From contig CAMJGD010000014.1 in the NCBI GenBank assembly GCA_946405135.1, positions 23,428 to 87,427 on the forward strand: a stretch of DNA of 64,000 nt. Direction: 5' to 3'. Below the pieces are notes generated by a model. It made no database searches and was not told where the DNA came from. It saw only the letters and a list, made by a program, of their open reading frames with translations. Shown here in pieces: positions 55,029 through 64,000 of the stretch. The position numbers were made by a program, and so were the translations under genes. Position 1 is the first letter of the stretch. Each line of letters begins with the position of its first letter. Origin of the DNA: an uncultured Clostridiaceae bacterium (GTDB lineage: Bacteria; Bacillota; Clostridia; Clostridiales; Clostridiaceae).

Positions 55029-55991
55029 ATGAATATATCCAATATAACCTTCGAGAATAATGTGTTTTTAGCTCCTATGGCTGGAGTAACAGACTTAGAT
55101 TTTAGATGTATATGCAAGGAAATGGGATGTGGTCTTGTTTATACTGAAATGGTAAGTGCTAAAGCCTTATTTTATGGAAGTGAAAATACAAAAGAACTTT
55201 TAAAGATAGACAGCAAGGAAACTCCTGTAGCAGTTCAGATATTTGGTAATGACCCTTTAATCATGGCAAAGGTGGTTGAACATTTTAATAATGATGAAAA
55301 AATATGCATAATTGATATAAATATGGGATGCCCTGCGCCTAAAATAGTAAAGAATGGTGAAGGTTCGGCTCTCATGACAGATGCAGATTTAGCTTTCAAG
55401 ATAGTAAAAGAAGTTTCAAAGGCCTCTATAAAACCAGTAACAGTAAAGATAAGGAAAGGATTTAAAAGAGATGAAAATGTTGCTGTGGATTTCGCTAAAA
55501 GGATGGAAGAAGCAGGAGCAAAAGCTGTGACTATCCATGGAAGAACAAGAGAACAAATGTATGAAGGTAAAGCAGATTGGGATATAATAAGGTGTGTTAA
55601 AGAAAATCTAGTTGTACCAGTTATAGGAAATGGAGATATTTTTTCACCTGAGGATGCTGAAGCTATGATAAACATTACTCATTGCGATGCTGTAATGGTG
55701 GCTAGAGGAAGTTTAGGAAATCCGTGGATCTTTAGGCAGATAATCCAAAAGCTTAAAGGGGAGCCTATAACTTATCCTAGTGATAGAGAAAAGTTAGATT
55801 TGTGCATAAAGCATTATAAAATGGCTATGGAAAATTATAATGAAGACAAAGCGGTTAGAGAGATGAGAAAACACATTGCTTGGTATGTTAAAGGAATAAA
55901 AAATTGTACAGAAATAAAAAATAAGATTAATATGGAAAAAAGTTCTTTGGAAGTTATAAAGGTTTTAGAAGAATATAAAAGTACTTTGTAG
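55029..55991 (+). CDS. dusB: tRNA-dihydrouridine synthase
   Basis: A 320-residue flavoprotein that reduces uridines in the tRNA D-loop. It has the TIM-barrel start FLAPMAGVTDLDFR, the catalytic cysteine in MGCPAPKIVKNGEGSALM, VTIHGRTREQMY, and the FMN-phosphate site VIGNGDIFSPEDA / ARGSLGNPWIF. The C-terminal helical domain is complete. AAGGAGTAGGAATAAGG precedes the ATG. Confidence 0.94.
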   Translation: MNISNITFENNVFLAPMAGVTDLDFRCICKEMGCGLVYTEMVSAKALFYGSENTKELLKIDSKETPVAVQIFGNDPLIMAKVVEHFNNDEKICIIDINMGCPAPKIVKNGEGSALMTDADLAFKIVKEVSKASIKPVTVKIRKGFKRDENVAVDFAKRMEEAGAKAVTIHGRTREQMYEGKADWDIIRCVKENLVVPVIGNGDIFSPEDAEAMINITHCDAVMVARGSLGNPWIFRQIIQKLKGEPITYPSDREKLDLCIKHYKMAMENYNEDKAVREMRKHIAWYVKGIKNCTEIKNKINMEKSSLEVIKVLEEYKSTL

Positions 55992-56063
55992 ATAGCAATT
56001 AAAGTAATAATACAGGAACAACTGAATAGATATATGGTATAAAACACTTATTTTGGGGAAATA

Positions 56064-56888
56064 ATGAAACCTGTTATAGATATAAACATAGTAGATCACA
56101 AAAAAAATTATAACAAGTTTAATGCTTTTTCTAAAGTTACGGATAGGCTTAAAACTAAGTTTAAGGGAGAAAGTGATATAAAGGATTTAGGCATTAAAGT
56201 ATACCATGTAAGGATTCCAAACAATAGAAATAGATATGCCTATATCGGTAATATACTAAAGACAAGAAAGTTAGTAAAAGAGCCTGAAGCCATATTAAGT
56301 CCTAAAGCTATAAGAATTTTTGATTATAGCTTATTTAATGATTGTCAAAAAAAACTGTTTGCTTATAGTGTGGTTAAAAGTACTCAATTAATATTAAGAA
56401 ACTCTAATAGCAGTATCAAAGATAGCTGCATATTAATAGATGATGCAGCAGAGGAAATTGTATATGAGATAATAAAAGAGATTTCTAAGTACTCTAGGCA
56501 TATTATATTATTATCCAAAAGGCCTAAAATTTGTTATAAGATAAGAGATTTTGTAATAGCTAACTATGGTATATCACCTGAAGTAACCTTTGATGAGGTT
56601 TATGCTATTAATGAAGCTGATTTTATAATAAGCACTAAAAGTTATAGTTATGAGCATAAAAATACTTGGTACATTGACAATCTTTACAGGCCAGAAAAAA
56701 GTTTTGATATGGCTGTAAATGATGTTCTATTTAAAGTGCCTTGGATTACACAAATTCCTAAAATGTCTCCTGAATTATTGGGAGGGATATTAGGCCAGAT
56801 GAAGGAAAAAGACATAGGAAAGGTTTTAAAATATTATGGTATTTTTATAGAAGAGATACGGTTCAATGAAAGAGTTATAGAACTATAA
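56064..56888 (+). CDS. Uncharacterised clostridial protein
   Basis: A 274-residue soluble protein I cannot place in a named family. The centre alternates strands and helices like a nucleotide-binding fold: CILIDDAAEEIVYEIIKEIS, RHIILLSKRPKICYKIRDFV, then DEVYAINEADFIISTKS, and it closes with LLGGILGQMKEKDIGKVLKY. No glycine-rich loop is obvious. No membrane span or signal is visible. It has AAGTAT-type weak upstream context but TTGGGGAA before the ATG. It lies between dusB and greA and is likely co-transcribed with one of them. Confidence 0.7.
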   Translation: MKPVIDINIVDHKKNYNKFNAFSKVTDRLKTKFKGESDIKDLGIKVYHVRIPNNRNRYAYIGNILKTRKLVKEPEAILSPKAIRIFDYSLFNDCQKKLFAYSVVKSTQLILRNSNSSIKDSCILIDDAAEEIVYEIIKEISKYSRHIILLSKRPKICYKIRDFVIANYGISPEVTFDEVYAINEADFIISTKSYSYEHKNTWYIDNLYRPEKSFDMAVNDVLFKVPWITQIPKMSPELLGGILGQMKEKDIGKVLKYYGIFIEEIRFNERVIEL

Positions 56889-57032
56889 TTCATCAGTTGA
56901 CAATAATTTATGCCTGATTTATAATAATTTAAATGTTTCAAAACCCGGTATTATAAATTACTTTTAGAGGAATAAATAAAAATTAAATTTGTATAAATTG
57001 TAATCAGTAAGTATTTAAAAGGGGAGAAAAAA

Positions 57033-57515
57033 ATGAGTGAATCAAAAAAATATTTAATGACTTATGAAGGTGTAAAGAAATTAGAAGAAGAATTAGAATA
57101 TTTAAAAACTGTTAAAAGAAAAGAAATAACTGAAAAGATAAAAATAGCTCTTGGATATGGGGATTTGAGTGAAAATTCAGAATATGATGAAGCAAAAAAC
57201 GAACAGGCTTTTGTAGAAGGAAGAATAATGCAGCTTGAAAATATGCTTAAAAATGCAACTGTAGTAGATGAAACTGAAATATCTACAGATACAGTTTCCA
57301 TAGGTTCTATAGTTAAAGTAAAAGATTATGATTTTGATGAAGAAGTTGAGTATACAATAGTAGGTTCAGCAGAAGCTGATCCCATGGAGTTTAAGATATC
57401 AAATGAGTCACCAGTGGGAAGTGCTTTAATGGGCAAAAAAATAGGTGAAATAGTGGAAGCAGTTGTACCAGACGGTGTAAGTAAGTTTGAAATATTAGGA
57501 ATCAGAAGAGATTAA
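57033..57515 (+). CDS. greA: Transcription elongation factor GreA
   Basis: A 160-residue factor. The N-terminal coiled coil ([20 protein letters not shown]) carries the acidic tip in [18 protein letters not shown], which enters the polymerase channel to promote cleavage of backtracked RNA. The C-terminal FKBP-like domain has [27 protein letters not shown] precedes the ATG. lysS follows after a short gap, the pair being conserved in clostridia. Confidence 0.97.
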   Translation: MSESKKYLMTYEGVKKLEEELEYLKTVKRKEITEKIKIALGYGDLSENSEYDEAKNEQAFVEGRIMQLENMLKNATVVDETEISTDTVSIGSIVKVKDYDFDEEVEYTIVGSAEADPMEFKISNESPVGSALMGKKIGEIVEAVVPDGVSKFEILGIRRD

Positions 57516-57528
57516 TGGAGGTATGCAA

Positions 57529-59031
57529 ATGGCTAATGAAGAAATGAATATTAAGGAGCTTGAGGCAAAATATAATGAACAAGAGGCTTTAAGAAGACAA
57601 AAACTAAAAGAGCTTCAAGAACAAGGCAAAGACCCTTTTGATGTGTACAAGGTAGAAAGAACTCATACTTCTTCTCAAATAAGAGAAAACTATGATCAGT
57701 TAGAAAATGAGGAAGTAAAAATAGCTGGAAGACTTATGTCAAAGAGAGTTCAAGGTAAGGCAGGTTTTGCAGATATACACGATAGAGATGGAAGAATGCA
57801 GCTTTTTGTTAAAGTAGATATATTAGGTCAAGATAGACTTAAGGAATTTAAAGCTCTTGATTTAGGAGATTGGATAAGTGTTACAGGAATCATATTTAAA
57901 ACTAAAACTGGAGAGGTAACTGTTCAGGTAAGAGAATATGAACTTATATCTAAATCATTAAAACCTCTTCCAGAAAAGTGGCATGGATTAAAAGATCCAG
58001 ATTTAAGATACAGACAGAGAGAAATAGATGTAATAACAAATCCTAAGGTTAAAGATACTTTTATAAAGAGATCTCAAATAATTAAAAGCATAAGAGAATT
58101 TTTAGATAGCAAGGGCTATCTTGAAGTAGAAACTCCTATACTTTCACCTATAGCAGGAGGTGCTGCAGCAAGACCCTTTGAAACTCATCATAATGCTTTA
58201 GATATAGATATGTATTTAAGGATAGCTACTGAGTTGTATTTAAAAAGGTGTATAGTGGCAGGTTTTGAAAAAGTATATGATATGGGCAAGAACTTTAGAA
58301 ATGAAGGAATAGATATAAGACATAATCCTGAATTTACTATGATAGAATTATATGAAGCTTATGCAGATTATAATGATATGATGGAAATAATGGAAAATAT
58401 GGTTGCTCATGCTTGTGAAAAAGTCAATGGAACTACTAAGGTAAATTATCAAGGTACAGATATTGACCTTACTCCTCCTTGGAGAAGAGCAACTATGGTA
58501 GATTTGGTTAAAGAGTATTCAGGTATAGATTTTAATGAAATAAAATCAGATGAAGAGGCTAGACAGTTAGCTAAAGATAAAAATCTAGAATTTAAAAAAG
58601 AACTTAAGGATTGTACTAAAGGGGATATATTAAATGCAATGTTTGAAGAATATGTAGAAGAGCATTTGATACAGCCAACTTTTGTATGTGATTATCCTGT
58701 TGAAATATCTCCTCTTACAAAGAAAAAGAGAGGAAATCCTGAATATACAGAAAGATTTGAAGGATTTATATTTGGAAGAGAAGTATGTAATGCATACTCA
58801 GAATTAAATGATCCTATTGTTCAAAGAGATAGGTTTAATCAACAAGCTAAGGAAAGAGAGCTTGGAGATGACGAAGCTTATGTAATAGATGAAGAGTTTA
58901 TGAGTGCTTTAGAGACAGGTATGCCTCCAACAGGGGGACTTGGAATAGGTATAGATAGAATAGTTATGTTCTTAACAGACTCCTATTCTATAAGAGATGT
59001 AATACTTTTCCCAACTATGAAACCACAGTAA
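57529..59031 (+). CDS. lysS: Lysyl-tRNA synthetase (class II)
   Basis: A 500-residue enzyme. ATG 57529 ([15 protein letters not shown]) is seven bases from GGAGG; the earlier ATG 57523 is too close. It contains the anticodon-binding OB fold ([18 protein letters not shown]), motif 2 [20 protein letters not shown] and motif 3 [20 protein letters not shown]. Full length, no T-box upstream. Confidence 0.96.
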   Translation: MANEEMNIKELEAKYNEQEALRRQKLKELQEQGKDPFDVYKVERTHTSSQIRENYDQLENEEVKIAGRLMSKRVQGKAGFADIHDRDGRMQLFVKVDILGQDRLKEFKALDLGDWISVTGIIFKTKTGEVTVQVREYELISKSLKPLPEKWHGLKDPDLRYRQREIDVITNPKVKDTFIKRSQIIKSIREFLDSKGYLEVETPILSPIAGGAAARPFETHHNALDIDMYLRIATELYLKRCIVAGFEKVYDMGKNFRNEGIDIRHNPEFTMIELYEAYADYNDMMEIMENMVAHACEKVNGTTKVNYQGTDIDLTPPWRRATMVDLVKEYSGIDFNEIKSDEEARQLAKDKNLEFKKELKDCTKGDILNAMFEEYVEEHLIQPTFVCDYPVEISPLTKKKRGNPEYTERFEGFIFGREVCNAYSELNDPIVQRDRFNQQAKERELGDDEAYVIDEEFMSALETGMPPTGGLGIGIDRIVMFLTDSYSIRDVILFPTMKPQ

Positions 59032-59043
59032 TATAATGCTAAG

Positions 59044-59075
59044 ATTAGGCTGGCTTTTAGTCAGTCTAATTTTAG
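59044..59075 (+). terminator. lysS terminator
   Basis: ATTAGGCTGGC pairs with GTCAGTCTAAT (wobbles), followed by TTTAGT. A weak T run. Confidence 0.6.
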
Positions 59076-59146
59076 TATAATGAGGTAGAATTTAGTTTTG
59101 CAATTGAGGGTCGTGGTTTTATAGAAAATTTTTTTTGAAAAAACTA

Positions 59147-59174
59147 TTGCATTTTTAATGCAAGCTGATATAAT
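59147..59174 (+). promoter_or_regulatory. Promoter of tRNA-Asn
   Basis: TTGCAT (59147-59152), a 16-base spacer and TATAAT (59169-59174), about 18 bases before the mature tRNA. Confidence 0.7.
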
Positions 59175-59191
59175 AATACATGTGATGACGT

Positions 59192-59266
<75 letters not shown>

Positions 59267-59308
59267 TTTTTATTTTTGAAACCTTAAATAGCTTAAATAT
59301 ATATGGTA

Positions 59309-59340
59309 AGATATCTCTTTTGAGATATCTTATTTATTTT
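59309..59340 (+). terminator. tRNA-Asn terminator
   Basis: AAGATATCTC and GAGATATCTT around four T, then ATTTATTTT. Confidence 0.75.
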
Positions 59341-59371
59341 AACTAAAATAAAGCTTTTATGTTTTTTATTC

Positions 59372-59399
59372 TTGACAAAGGCTTTTATTCTGCTAAAAT
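59372..59399 (+). promoter_or_regulatory. glyS promoter
   Basis: TTGACA (59372-59377), a 16-base spacer and TAAAAT (59394-59399), just ahead of the T-box leader. Confidence 0.75.
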
Positions 59400-59404
59400 T
59401 ATTA

Positions 59405-59606
59405 TTATAATTAAATACTTTGCACAATGACAAAGAGGAGTAACTTTAAATCTTTATTAGAGAGATGGTGGCAGGTGAAAATCATCAAAGATTTAAGGTG
59501 AAGGGCGCTTTTGAGTGTAGTATAACTGTGAAAGCAGGGCATATGCCAAGAAGGGTGGAACCGCGGAATTTTTATTTCGTCCCTTAAGGATATGGCCTTT
59601 TTTTAT
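59405..59606 (+). promoter_or_regulatory. T-box leader of glyS (Gly specifier)
   Basis: AGGGTGGAACCGCGGAA (about 59552-59569) is the conserved tRNA-acceptor-binding sequence, followed by a TTTCGTCCCTT...GGCCTTTTTTT terminator region. The stem I region has GAGATGGTGGCAGG and, in the specifier loop, GAAGGGCGC, from which GGC is the likely glycine specifier. Uncharged tRNA-Gly should switch on glyS. Confidence 0.9.
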
Positions 59607-59638
59607 TACTCAAAAATAAACATTAAGGAGGAATCGCT

Positions 59639-61030
59639 ATGGCAGTTGAAAAGACCATGGATAAGATAGTAGCATTATGCAAGGGAAGAGGATATGTATA
59701 TCCTGGATCAGAGATATATGGAGGATTGGCAAACTCATGGGATTATGGTCCCTTAGGAGTTGAGTTCAAAAATAATGTTAAAAAAGCATGGTGGAGAAAA
59801 TTTGTACAGGAGAGCCCATATAATGTGGGTGTGGATTGTGCCATACTTATGAATAGTGAAGTTTGGGTTGCTTCAGGTCATGTGGGAGGTTTTTCAGATC
59901 CTCTTATGGATTGCAAAGAATGTAAAGCTAGATTTAGAGCAGACAAATTAGTAGAAGATCATATGGTACAACAAGGGGTAGAAGTAGCTTCTGCTGATGG
60001 ATGGACTGGAGAAGAACTCAAAGATTACATTGAAAAAAATAATATATCATGTCCAAAATGCGGAAAGAAAAACTTTACTGAAATAAGAAAGTTTAATCTC
60101 ATGTTTAAAACTTTTCAAGGTGTAACTGAAGATGCTAAATCAGAAATATATTTGAGACCTGAAACAGCTCAAGGTATTTTTGTGAATTTCAAAAATGTTC
60201 AAAGAACATCAAGAAAAAAAGTGCCTTTTGGAATAGCTCAAGTAGGTAAGTCTTTTAGAAATGAAATAACTCCTGGTAATTTTACTTTTAGAACAAGAGA
60301 ATTTGAACAGATGGAACTTGAATTTTTCTGTAAACCAGGTACAGATTTAGAATGGTTTAAATATTGGAAAGACTTCTGCTTTAAATTTTTATTAGACCTA
60401 GGAATGAAAGAAGAAAATTTAAGGATAAGAGATCACAGCCAAGAAGAATTGTCTTTCTATAGTAATGCTACTTCAGATATAGAGTTTTTATTCCCATTTG
60501 GATGGGGAGAATTATGGGGAGTTGCTGATAGAACTGACTATGATTTAAAGCAACATGCGATGCATTCTGGAGAAGATATGAATTATTTAGATCCAGTAAC
60601 TAATGAAAAATATACACCTTACTGTATAGAGCCATCTCTAGGAGCAGATAGAATGGCATTAGCCTTTTTATGTAATGCTTATGACGAAGAAGAGTTAGAA
60701 GGCGGAGACAAGAGAACTGTGCTTCATCTTCATCCAGCTTTGGCTCCATTTAAAGCTGCTATTTTACCACTTACAAAGAAACTTTCAGAAAAGGCTACAG
60801 AGATTTACGATAGACTAAGAAAGAACTTTAATGTAGATTACGATGAAGCAGGAAGTATAGGAAAGAGATATAGAAGACAGGATGAAATAGGAACACCATT
60901 CTGTATAACTATAGACTTCGATACTTTAGAGGATAACACAGTTACATTGAGAGACAGAGATACCATGCAGCAAGTTAGGATGTCTATAGATGAACTTGAA
61001 AATCATATTAAAGAAAAAGTTGAATTTTAA
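59639..61030 (+). CDS. glyS: Glycyl-tRNA synthetase, dimeric class II type
   Basis: A 463-residue single-chain (alpha2, eukaryotic/archaeal-like) GlyRS, not the alpha2beta2 GlyQS type. It begins [20 protein letters not shown], has a small zinc-like cluster ([10 protein letters not shown] ... CPKCGKKN), motif 2 [20 protein letters not shown], the [15 protein letters not shown] signature, motif 3 [14 protein letters not shown] and the anticodon-binding domain. AAGGAGG precedes the ATG; the T-box is just upstream. Confidence 0.95.
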   Translation: MAVEKTMDKIVALCKGRGYVYPGSEIYGGLANSWDYGPLGVEFKNNVKKAWWRKFVQESPYNVGVDCAILMNSEVWVASGHVGGFSDPLMDCKECKARFRADKLVEDHMVQQGVEVASADGWTGEELKDYIEKNNISCPKCGKKNFTEIRKFNLMFKTFQGVTEDAKSEIYLRPETAQGIFVNFKNVQRTSRKKVPFGIAQVGKSFRNEITPGNFTFRTREFEQMELEFFCKPGTDLEWFKYWKDFCFKFLLDLGMKEENLRIRDHSQEELSFYSNATSDIEFLFPFGWGELWGVADRTDYDLKQHAMHSGEDMNYLDPVTNEKYTPYCIEPSLGADRMALAFLCNAYDEEELEGGDKRTVLHLHPALAPFKAAILPLTKKLSEKATEIYDRLRKNFNVDYDEAGSIGKRYRRQDEIGTPFCITIDFDTLEDNTVTLRDRDTMQQVRMSIDELENHIKEKVEF

Positions 61031-61039
61031 AATATAACT

Positions 61040-61072
61040 AGGCGAACTCTTAAATGGGTTCGCTTTCTGTTT
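61040..61072 (+). terminator. glyS terminator
   Basis: GCGAAC and GTTCGC around a ten-base loop, followed by TTTCTGTTT. Confidence 0.7.
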
Positions 61073-61218
61073 ACAGCAGATTTTAAATGGAACTGTTATG
61101 GCATAAATACATATATTATAGCAATATAAGGGGTACAATCAGGTTATTTTATAGATTATCAAAGGCTAAAATGTTATAATTTAATTATCTGTAAACATTA
61201 TGTTGGAGGTTATACATT

Positions 61219-62598
61219 ATGAAAAAAGATTTTAAGGAGTTTAAGGAGTATATAAAAGGTAAAAAAGTTGCTGTAGTGGGTATTGGTGTAAGCAATAGAC
61301 CTCTTATAAATTCTCTTTTAGATTTAGGAGCAGAAGTGACTGCTTTTGATAAAAAAACTGAAGAAAAGCTTGGTGAATTAGCAGAAGATTTTAATAAACG
61401 TGGTGTGAAACTTATACTTGGTGAAGATTATCTTGATAAACTAACAGGGTTTCAAGTGGTATTTAAAACACCTTCCATGAGAATAGATAATGAAGCTTTA
61501 CTAAGAGCAAAAAAGGGAGGAGCATACATTACTTCAGAGATGGAGGAATTTGTTAAATATTGTCCATGCAAAATTTATGGTGTCACAGGAAGTGATGGTA
61601 AAACTACTACTACTAGCATTATATATAATCTTTTAAAGACACAAGGATTTACCACTTGGGTTGGAGGAAATATAGGAACTCCTTTATTTTCAAAAATAGA
61701 AGAAATAAAACCTGATCATAGAGTTGTGTTAGAGTTATCAAGTTTTCAGCTTATGACTATGAAAGTATCTCCTGAAATATCTATAGTAACAAATTTAAGC
61801 CCTAACCATTTAGATATTCATAAGGATATGGAAGAGTATATAGATGCTAAAAAGAATATTTTTAAGTATCAAAATGAGGAAGGTCTATTAATATTAAACA
61901 GAGAAAATGAAATAACAAATTCTTTTGTTTCGGAAGCTAAAGGTGAAGTAAAGCTTTTTAGTAGTAAGAGAATTCTTAAGCAAGGGGCTTATTATAAAGA
62001 TGGGTTTCTATATGTAAATGATAAGAAAATCTGTCACAAGGATGATATGGTTATTAAAGGTATGCATAATGTAGAAAATTATTTAGCTGCATTTATGGCT
62101 ACAGCAGAAGAAGTTTCTGAAGACAATATGAGAAAAGTATTTTCATCCTTTAAGGGGGTAGAGCATAGAAACCAGTTTATAAGGGAGTTTCAAGGAGTTA
62201 AATATTATAATGATTCCATAGGTTCAAGTCCTACAAGAACCTTAGCTACCATTTCAGTTTTTGAAAAGCCTATAATATTGATTGCTGGAGGATATGATAA
62301 AAACATACCTTTTGAACCTTTGGCGGAAAAAGGCTATGATAAAATAAAAGCTCTAATACTTTTAGGAGTTACCAAAGATAAAATAAGGGGAGTTTTTGAA
62401 AAAGTTATTAATGAGAAAGAACTTAATATTCCTATATACATTGTAAATTCTCTAGAGGAAGCAGTAAATAAAGGAAGAGAAATTTCAAGCCAAGGGGACT
62501 CAATAGTTCTATCACCTGCTTGTGCTAGTTTCGATATGTTTCCTAATTTTGAAGTAAGAGGAAATAAGTTTAAAGAAATAGTAGAAAATTTAAAATAA
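61219..62598 (+). CDS. murD: UDP-N-acetylmuramoylalanine--D-glutamate ligase
   Basis: A 459-residue cytoplasmic ligase adding D-glutamate in peptidoglycan synthesis, the step after MurC. Motifs: [14 protein letters not shown] (N-terminal nucleotide-sugar domain), [18 protein letters not shown] (P-loop), [18 protein letters not shown], and [12 protein letters not shown] in the C-terminal domain. TTGGAGG precedes the ATG. It stands apart from the usual division-cell wall cluster. Confidence 0.95.
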   Translation: MKKDFKEFKEYIKGKKVAVVGIGVSNRPLINSLLDLGAEVTAFDKKTEEKLGELAEDFNKRGVKLILGEDYLDKLTGFQVVFKTPSMRIDNEALLRAKKGGAYITSEMEEFVKYCPCKIYGVTGSDGKTTTTSIIYNLLKTQGFTTWVGGNIGTPLFSKIEEIKPDHRVVLELSSFQLMTMKVSPEISIVTNLSPNHLDIHKDMEEYIDAKKNIFKYQNEEGLLILNRENEITNSFVSEAKGEVKLFSSKRILKQGAYYKDGFLYVNDKKICHKDDMVIKGMHNVENYLAAFMATAEEVSEDNMRKVFSSFKGVEHRNQFIREFQGVKYYNDSIGSSPTRTLATISVFEKPIILIAGGYDKNIPFEPLAEKGYDKIKALILLGVTKDKIRGVFEKVINEKELNIPIYIVNSLEEAVNKGREISSQGDSIVLSPACASFDMFPNFEVRGNKFKEIVENLK

Positions 62599-62600
62599 TA

Positions 62601-62634
62601 AAACAGCGGCATATTATTGCCGCTGTTTTATTAT
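62601..62634. terminator. Bidirectional terminator between murD and the lipoprotein gene
   Basis: AAACAGCGGCA and TGCCGCTGTTT around six bases, with T runs on both strands. It serves both convergent genes. Confidence 0.88.
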
Positions 62635-63668
62635 TTTTTTATCTTTATAAGGATTTTATTATCTGTTTTCTTTTTATAGTAGATAGAATCTCCTTGAATT
62701 GAATAATCACCTACTATGTCATCACATAACTTTGTTCTTGATGTGCCATCTTTTTTGACTTTATAAAGATTGCTTATATCCGATTTATTTATATAATAAA
62801 TCCATTCATTTGAAATAATTATGTTCTCTACCTTGTCATCTAGTATTTTCACCTTGTCAGTACCATTTGGAGCAATTCTATATAATTTATCGTTATCAGA
62901 CTTATTAGTAAAGTAAATACCATCTGCTGATAAAGCCATAGAATAAATTGATTCATCAGTAATTTTAACTTTGCTGCTGCCGTCTGATTTTATAGCATAA
63001 AGTCTCCAATTATCGGTGGAATTTTGGTAAAAAATCCAATCACCAGCATAGATAAAATCTCCAACATCATCACTACATAATCTCAATTTATCTTTACCAT
63101 CTTCTGAAATCCTATAAATTTTGTTATCTGATTTGTTAATATAGAAGATATATTTTCCTGCTGGAGTTAGCTTGCAGGAAGGATCTTCATTTATTTTTAC
63201 TTTTAAAGAGCCATCAGGTTTAGCTTTATATATTTTGCTATTATCAGACTCGTTAATATAATATAGATAATCAGAATAAAGTGCTATAGCCTGTGCTGAA
63301 TCATCTATTAATGTATCAGATTTAGTTATATCTATAATGTTTTGTTTTAGGTTTTCAGCTTTTAGTACATTTATTTTATTACTATTTGTCCAATTACAAA
63401 ATATAGGCTGTCCATTGTTTTCTAATATAAATGAAGCGGTTATTGATATATCTCCTGTGGAGGGGACTGGATTCTTAACATCGATATTGATAGTACTATT
63501 GCTGTTGTTATCATAAGATGATACATTTTTAGTTTCTGTTTTTTGTTCTGATGTGCTGCTTTTAGTGTCTACTTTGCTGCTATTAGATGAGCATCCTAGA
63601 AAAGAAAAAGGTACTAAGAATATTAAAAAACATGATAAAACTATTTTAAAATTATTTTTATGTTCCAC
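62631..63668 (-). CDS. DUF5050-like repeat lipoprotein
   Basis: A 345-residue exported lipoprotein. The GTG at 63668 is seven bases after GGAGG. The signal peptide ends in FLGC (C26), then a Ser/Thr/Asn-rich stretch to about residue 75. From about residue 120 on there are six or so repeats of roughly 40 residues built on YYINKSDNxKLYRIxxDG and KxKLxDD, the pattern of DUF5050 beta-propeller-like proteins. It should sit on the outer face of the membrane. The ligand is unknown. It converges on murD. Confidence 0.85.
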   Translation of the reverse strand: MEHKNNFKIVLSCFLIFLVPFSFLGCSSNSSKVDTKSSTSEQKTETKNVSSYDNNSNSTINIDVKNPVPSTGDISITASFILENNGQPIFCNWTNSNKINVLKAENLKQNIIDITKSDTLIDDSAQAIALYSDYLYYINESDNSKIYKAKPDGSLKVKINEDPSCKLTPAGKYIFYINKSDNKIYRISEDGKDKLRLCSDDVGDFIYAGDWIFYQNSTDNWRLYAIKSDGSSKVKITDESIYSMALSADGIYFTNKSDNDKLYRIAPNGTDKVKILDDKVENIIISNEWIYYINKSDISNLYKVKKDGTSRTKLCDDIVGDYSIQGDSIYYKKKTDNKILIKIKK

Positions 63669-64000
63669 ATTTAGACCTCCAATTTAATAAAATATTTATT
63701 TATAATTAATTTTAACTAAAACTTGCAATTTTGTACAGCATTTTAAGACTTATTAAGATATACTTCTCCAAGTGTATCATCTTAAGCTTTTATTAGAATA
63801 AGTAAGCAAGAAAAAGCATTAAATACATATATTAATTAAATAAATAGTATCTGTCTTCAAGATCGTTAATTTAGATGATATTATAGTTAAGCAATGAGCG
63901 TTAGCTCGTTGGCATTTGCAAAAAGTCTTAAGCATTTATGATTTCTGTTAAGAATTAAAAAATAAATGTTGACAAGATGAAAAGCAAATGATAAACTATA
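63669..64000. other. Right-edge intergenic region
   Basis: About 332 bases, AT-rich, with no ORF. GAGC-gtta-GCTC (near 63897-63908) forms a small hairpin. The region ends in a strong promoter pointing out of the window. Confidence 0.5.
63969..63997 (+). promoter_or_regulatory. Strong outward promoter at the right edge
   Basis: TTGACA (63969-63974), a 17-base spacer and TAAACT (63992-63997). The consensus -35 and spacing resemble stable-RNA promoters of clostridia; the transcript begins outside the window. Confidence 0.6.

Overview
The window is AT-rich chromosomal DNA from a spore-forming Clostridium-type Firmicute. The evidence is the Gram-positive PolC, sporulation genes (spoVG, spoVT, spoVB-like, yabP, yabQ, spoIIE), T-box leaders, strong purine-rich ribosome binding sites and many GTG/TTG starts. 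From about 18.7 kb to 62.6 kb the gene order largely follows the origin-proximal region of Bacillus subtilis: purR-spoVG-glmU-prs ... pth-mfd-prsA-spoVT-yabM-yabN ... rqcP-yabP-yabQ-divIC-yabR ... spoIIE-tilS-hpt-ftsH ... coaX-dusB ... greA-lysS. Lineage-specific insertions interrupt it: a two-component system plus an HtrA-like protein, a tandemly duplicated tRNA block, fhs, and a sodium-pumping biotin decarboxylase.

Region 1 (1-6.2 kb) is an accessory patch. It holds the 3' end of an unknown gene, a large HEPN-domain protein, an AbrB-DUF998 pair that looks joined from another source, a GyrI-like gene interrupted by a frameshift at an A7 run, a methyltransferase and a GNAT acetyltransferase. 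It is followed by about 1.15 kb of small elements: an unlisted 33-residue hydrophobic toxin with a convergent antisense RNA and shared terminator, three copies of a two-hairpin repeat (two forming an inverted-repeat element), another structured repeat, and a broken ABC-transporter end. This is the most novel part of the window.

Region 2 (6.2-18.6 kb): polC; a poorly defined hypothetical gene; asnS with an Asn T-box; a membrane-anchored hypothetical; a cytoplasmic [NiFe]-hydrogenase operon (cytochrome b5-like protein, small subunit, large subunit, maturation protease); a metallophosphoesterase; and a small membrane protein.

Region 3 (18.7-48.3 kb): murC, an HD-GYP protein, the purR-to-ftsH block, and a perfect 280-bp duplication of tRNA-Leu/fMet/Met. 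The block couples cell-wall precursor synthesis, nucleotide metabolism, transcription-coupled repair and sporulation.

Region 4 (48.3-64 kb): fhs; a Na+-translocating decarboxylase set (carboxyltransferase, gamma, biotin carrier, beta); coaX-dusB; an uncharacterised protein; greA-lysS; tRNA-Asn; T-box-controlled glyS; murD; and a DUF5050-like lipoprotein. A near-consensus promoter at the right edge drives something beyond the window.

All functions are assigned from sequence reading and family knowledge. No search or folding program was run.
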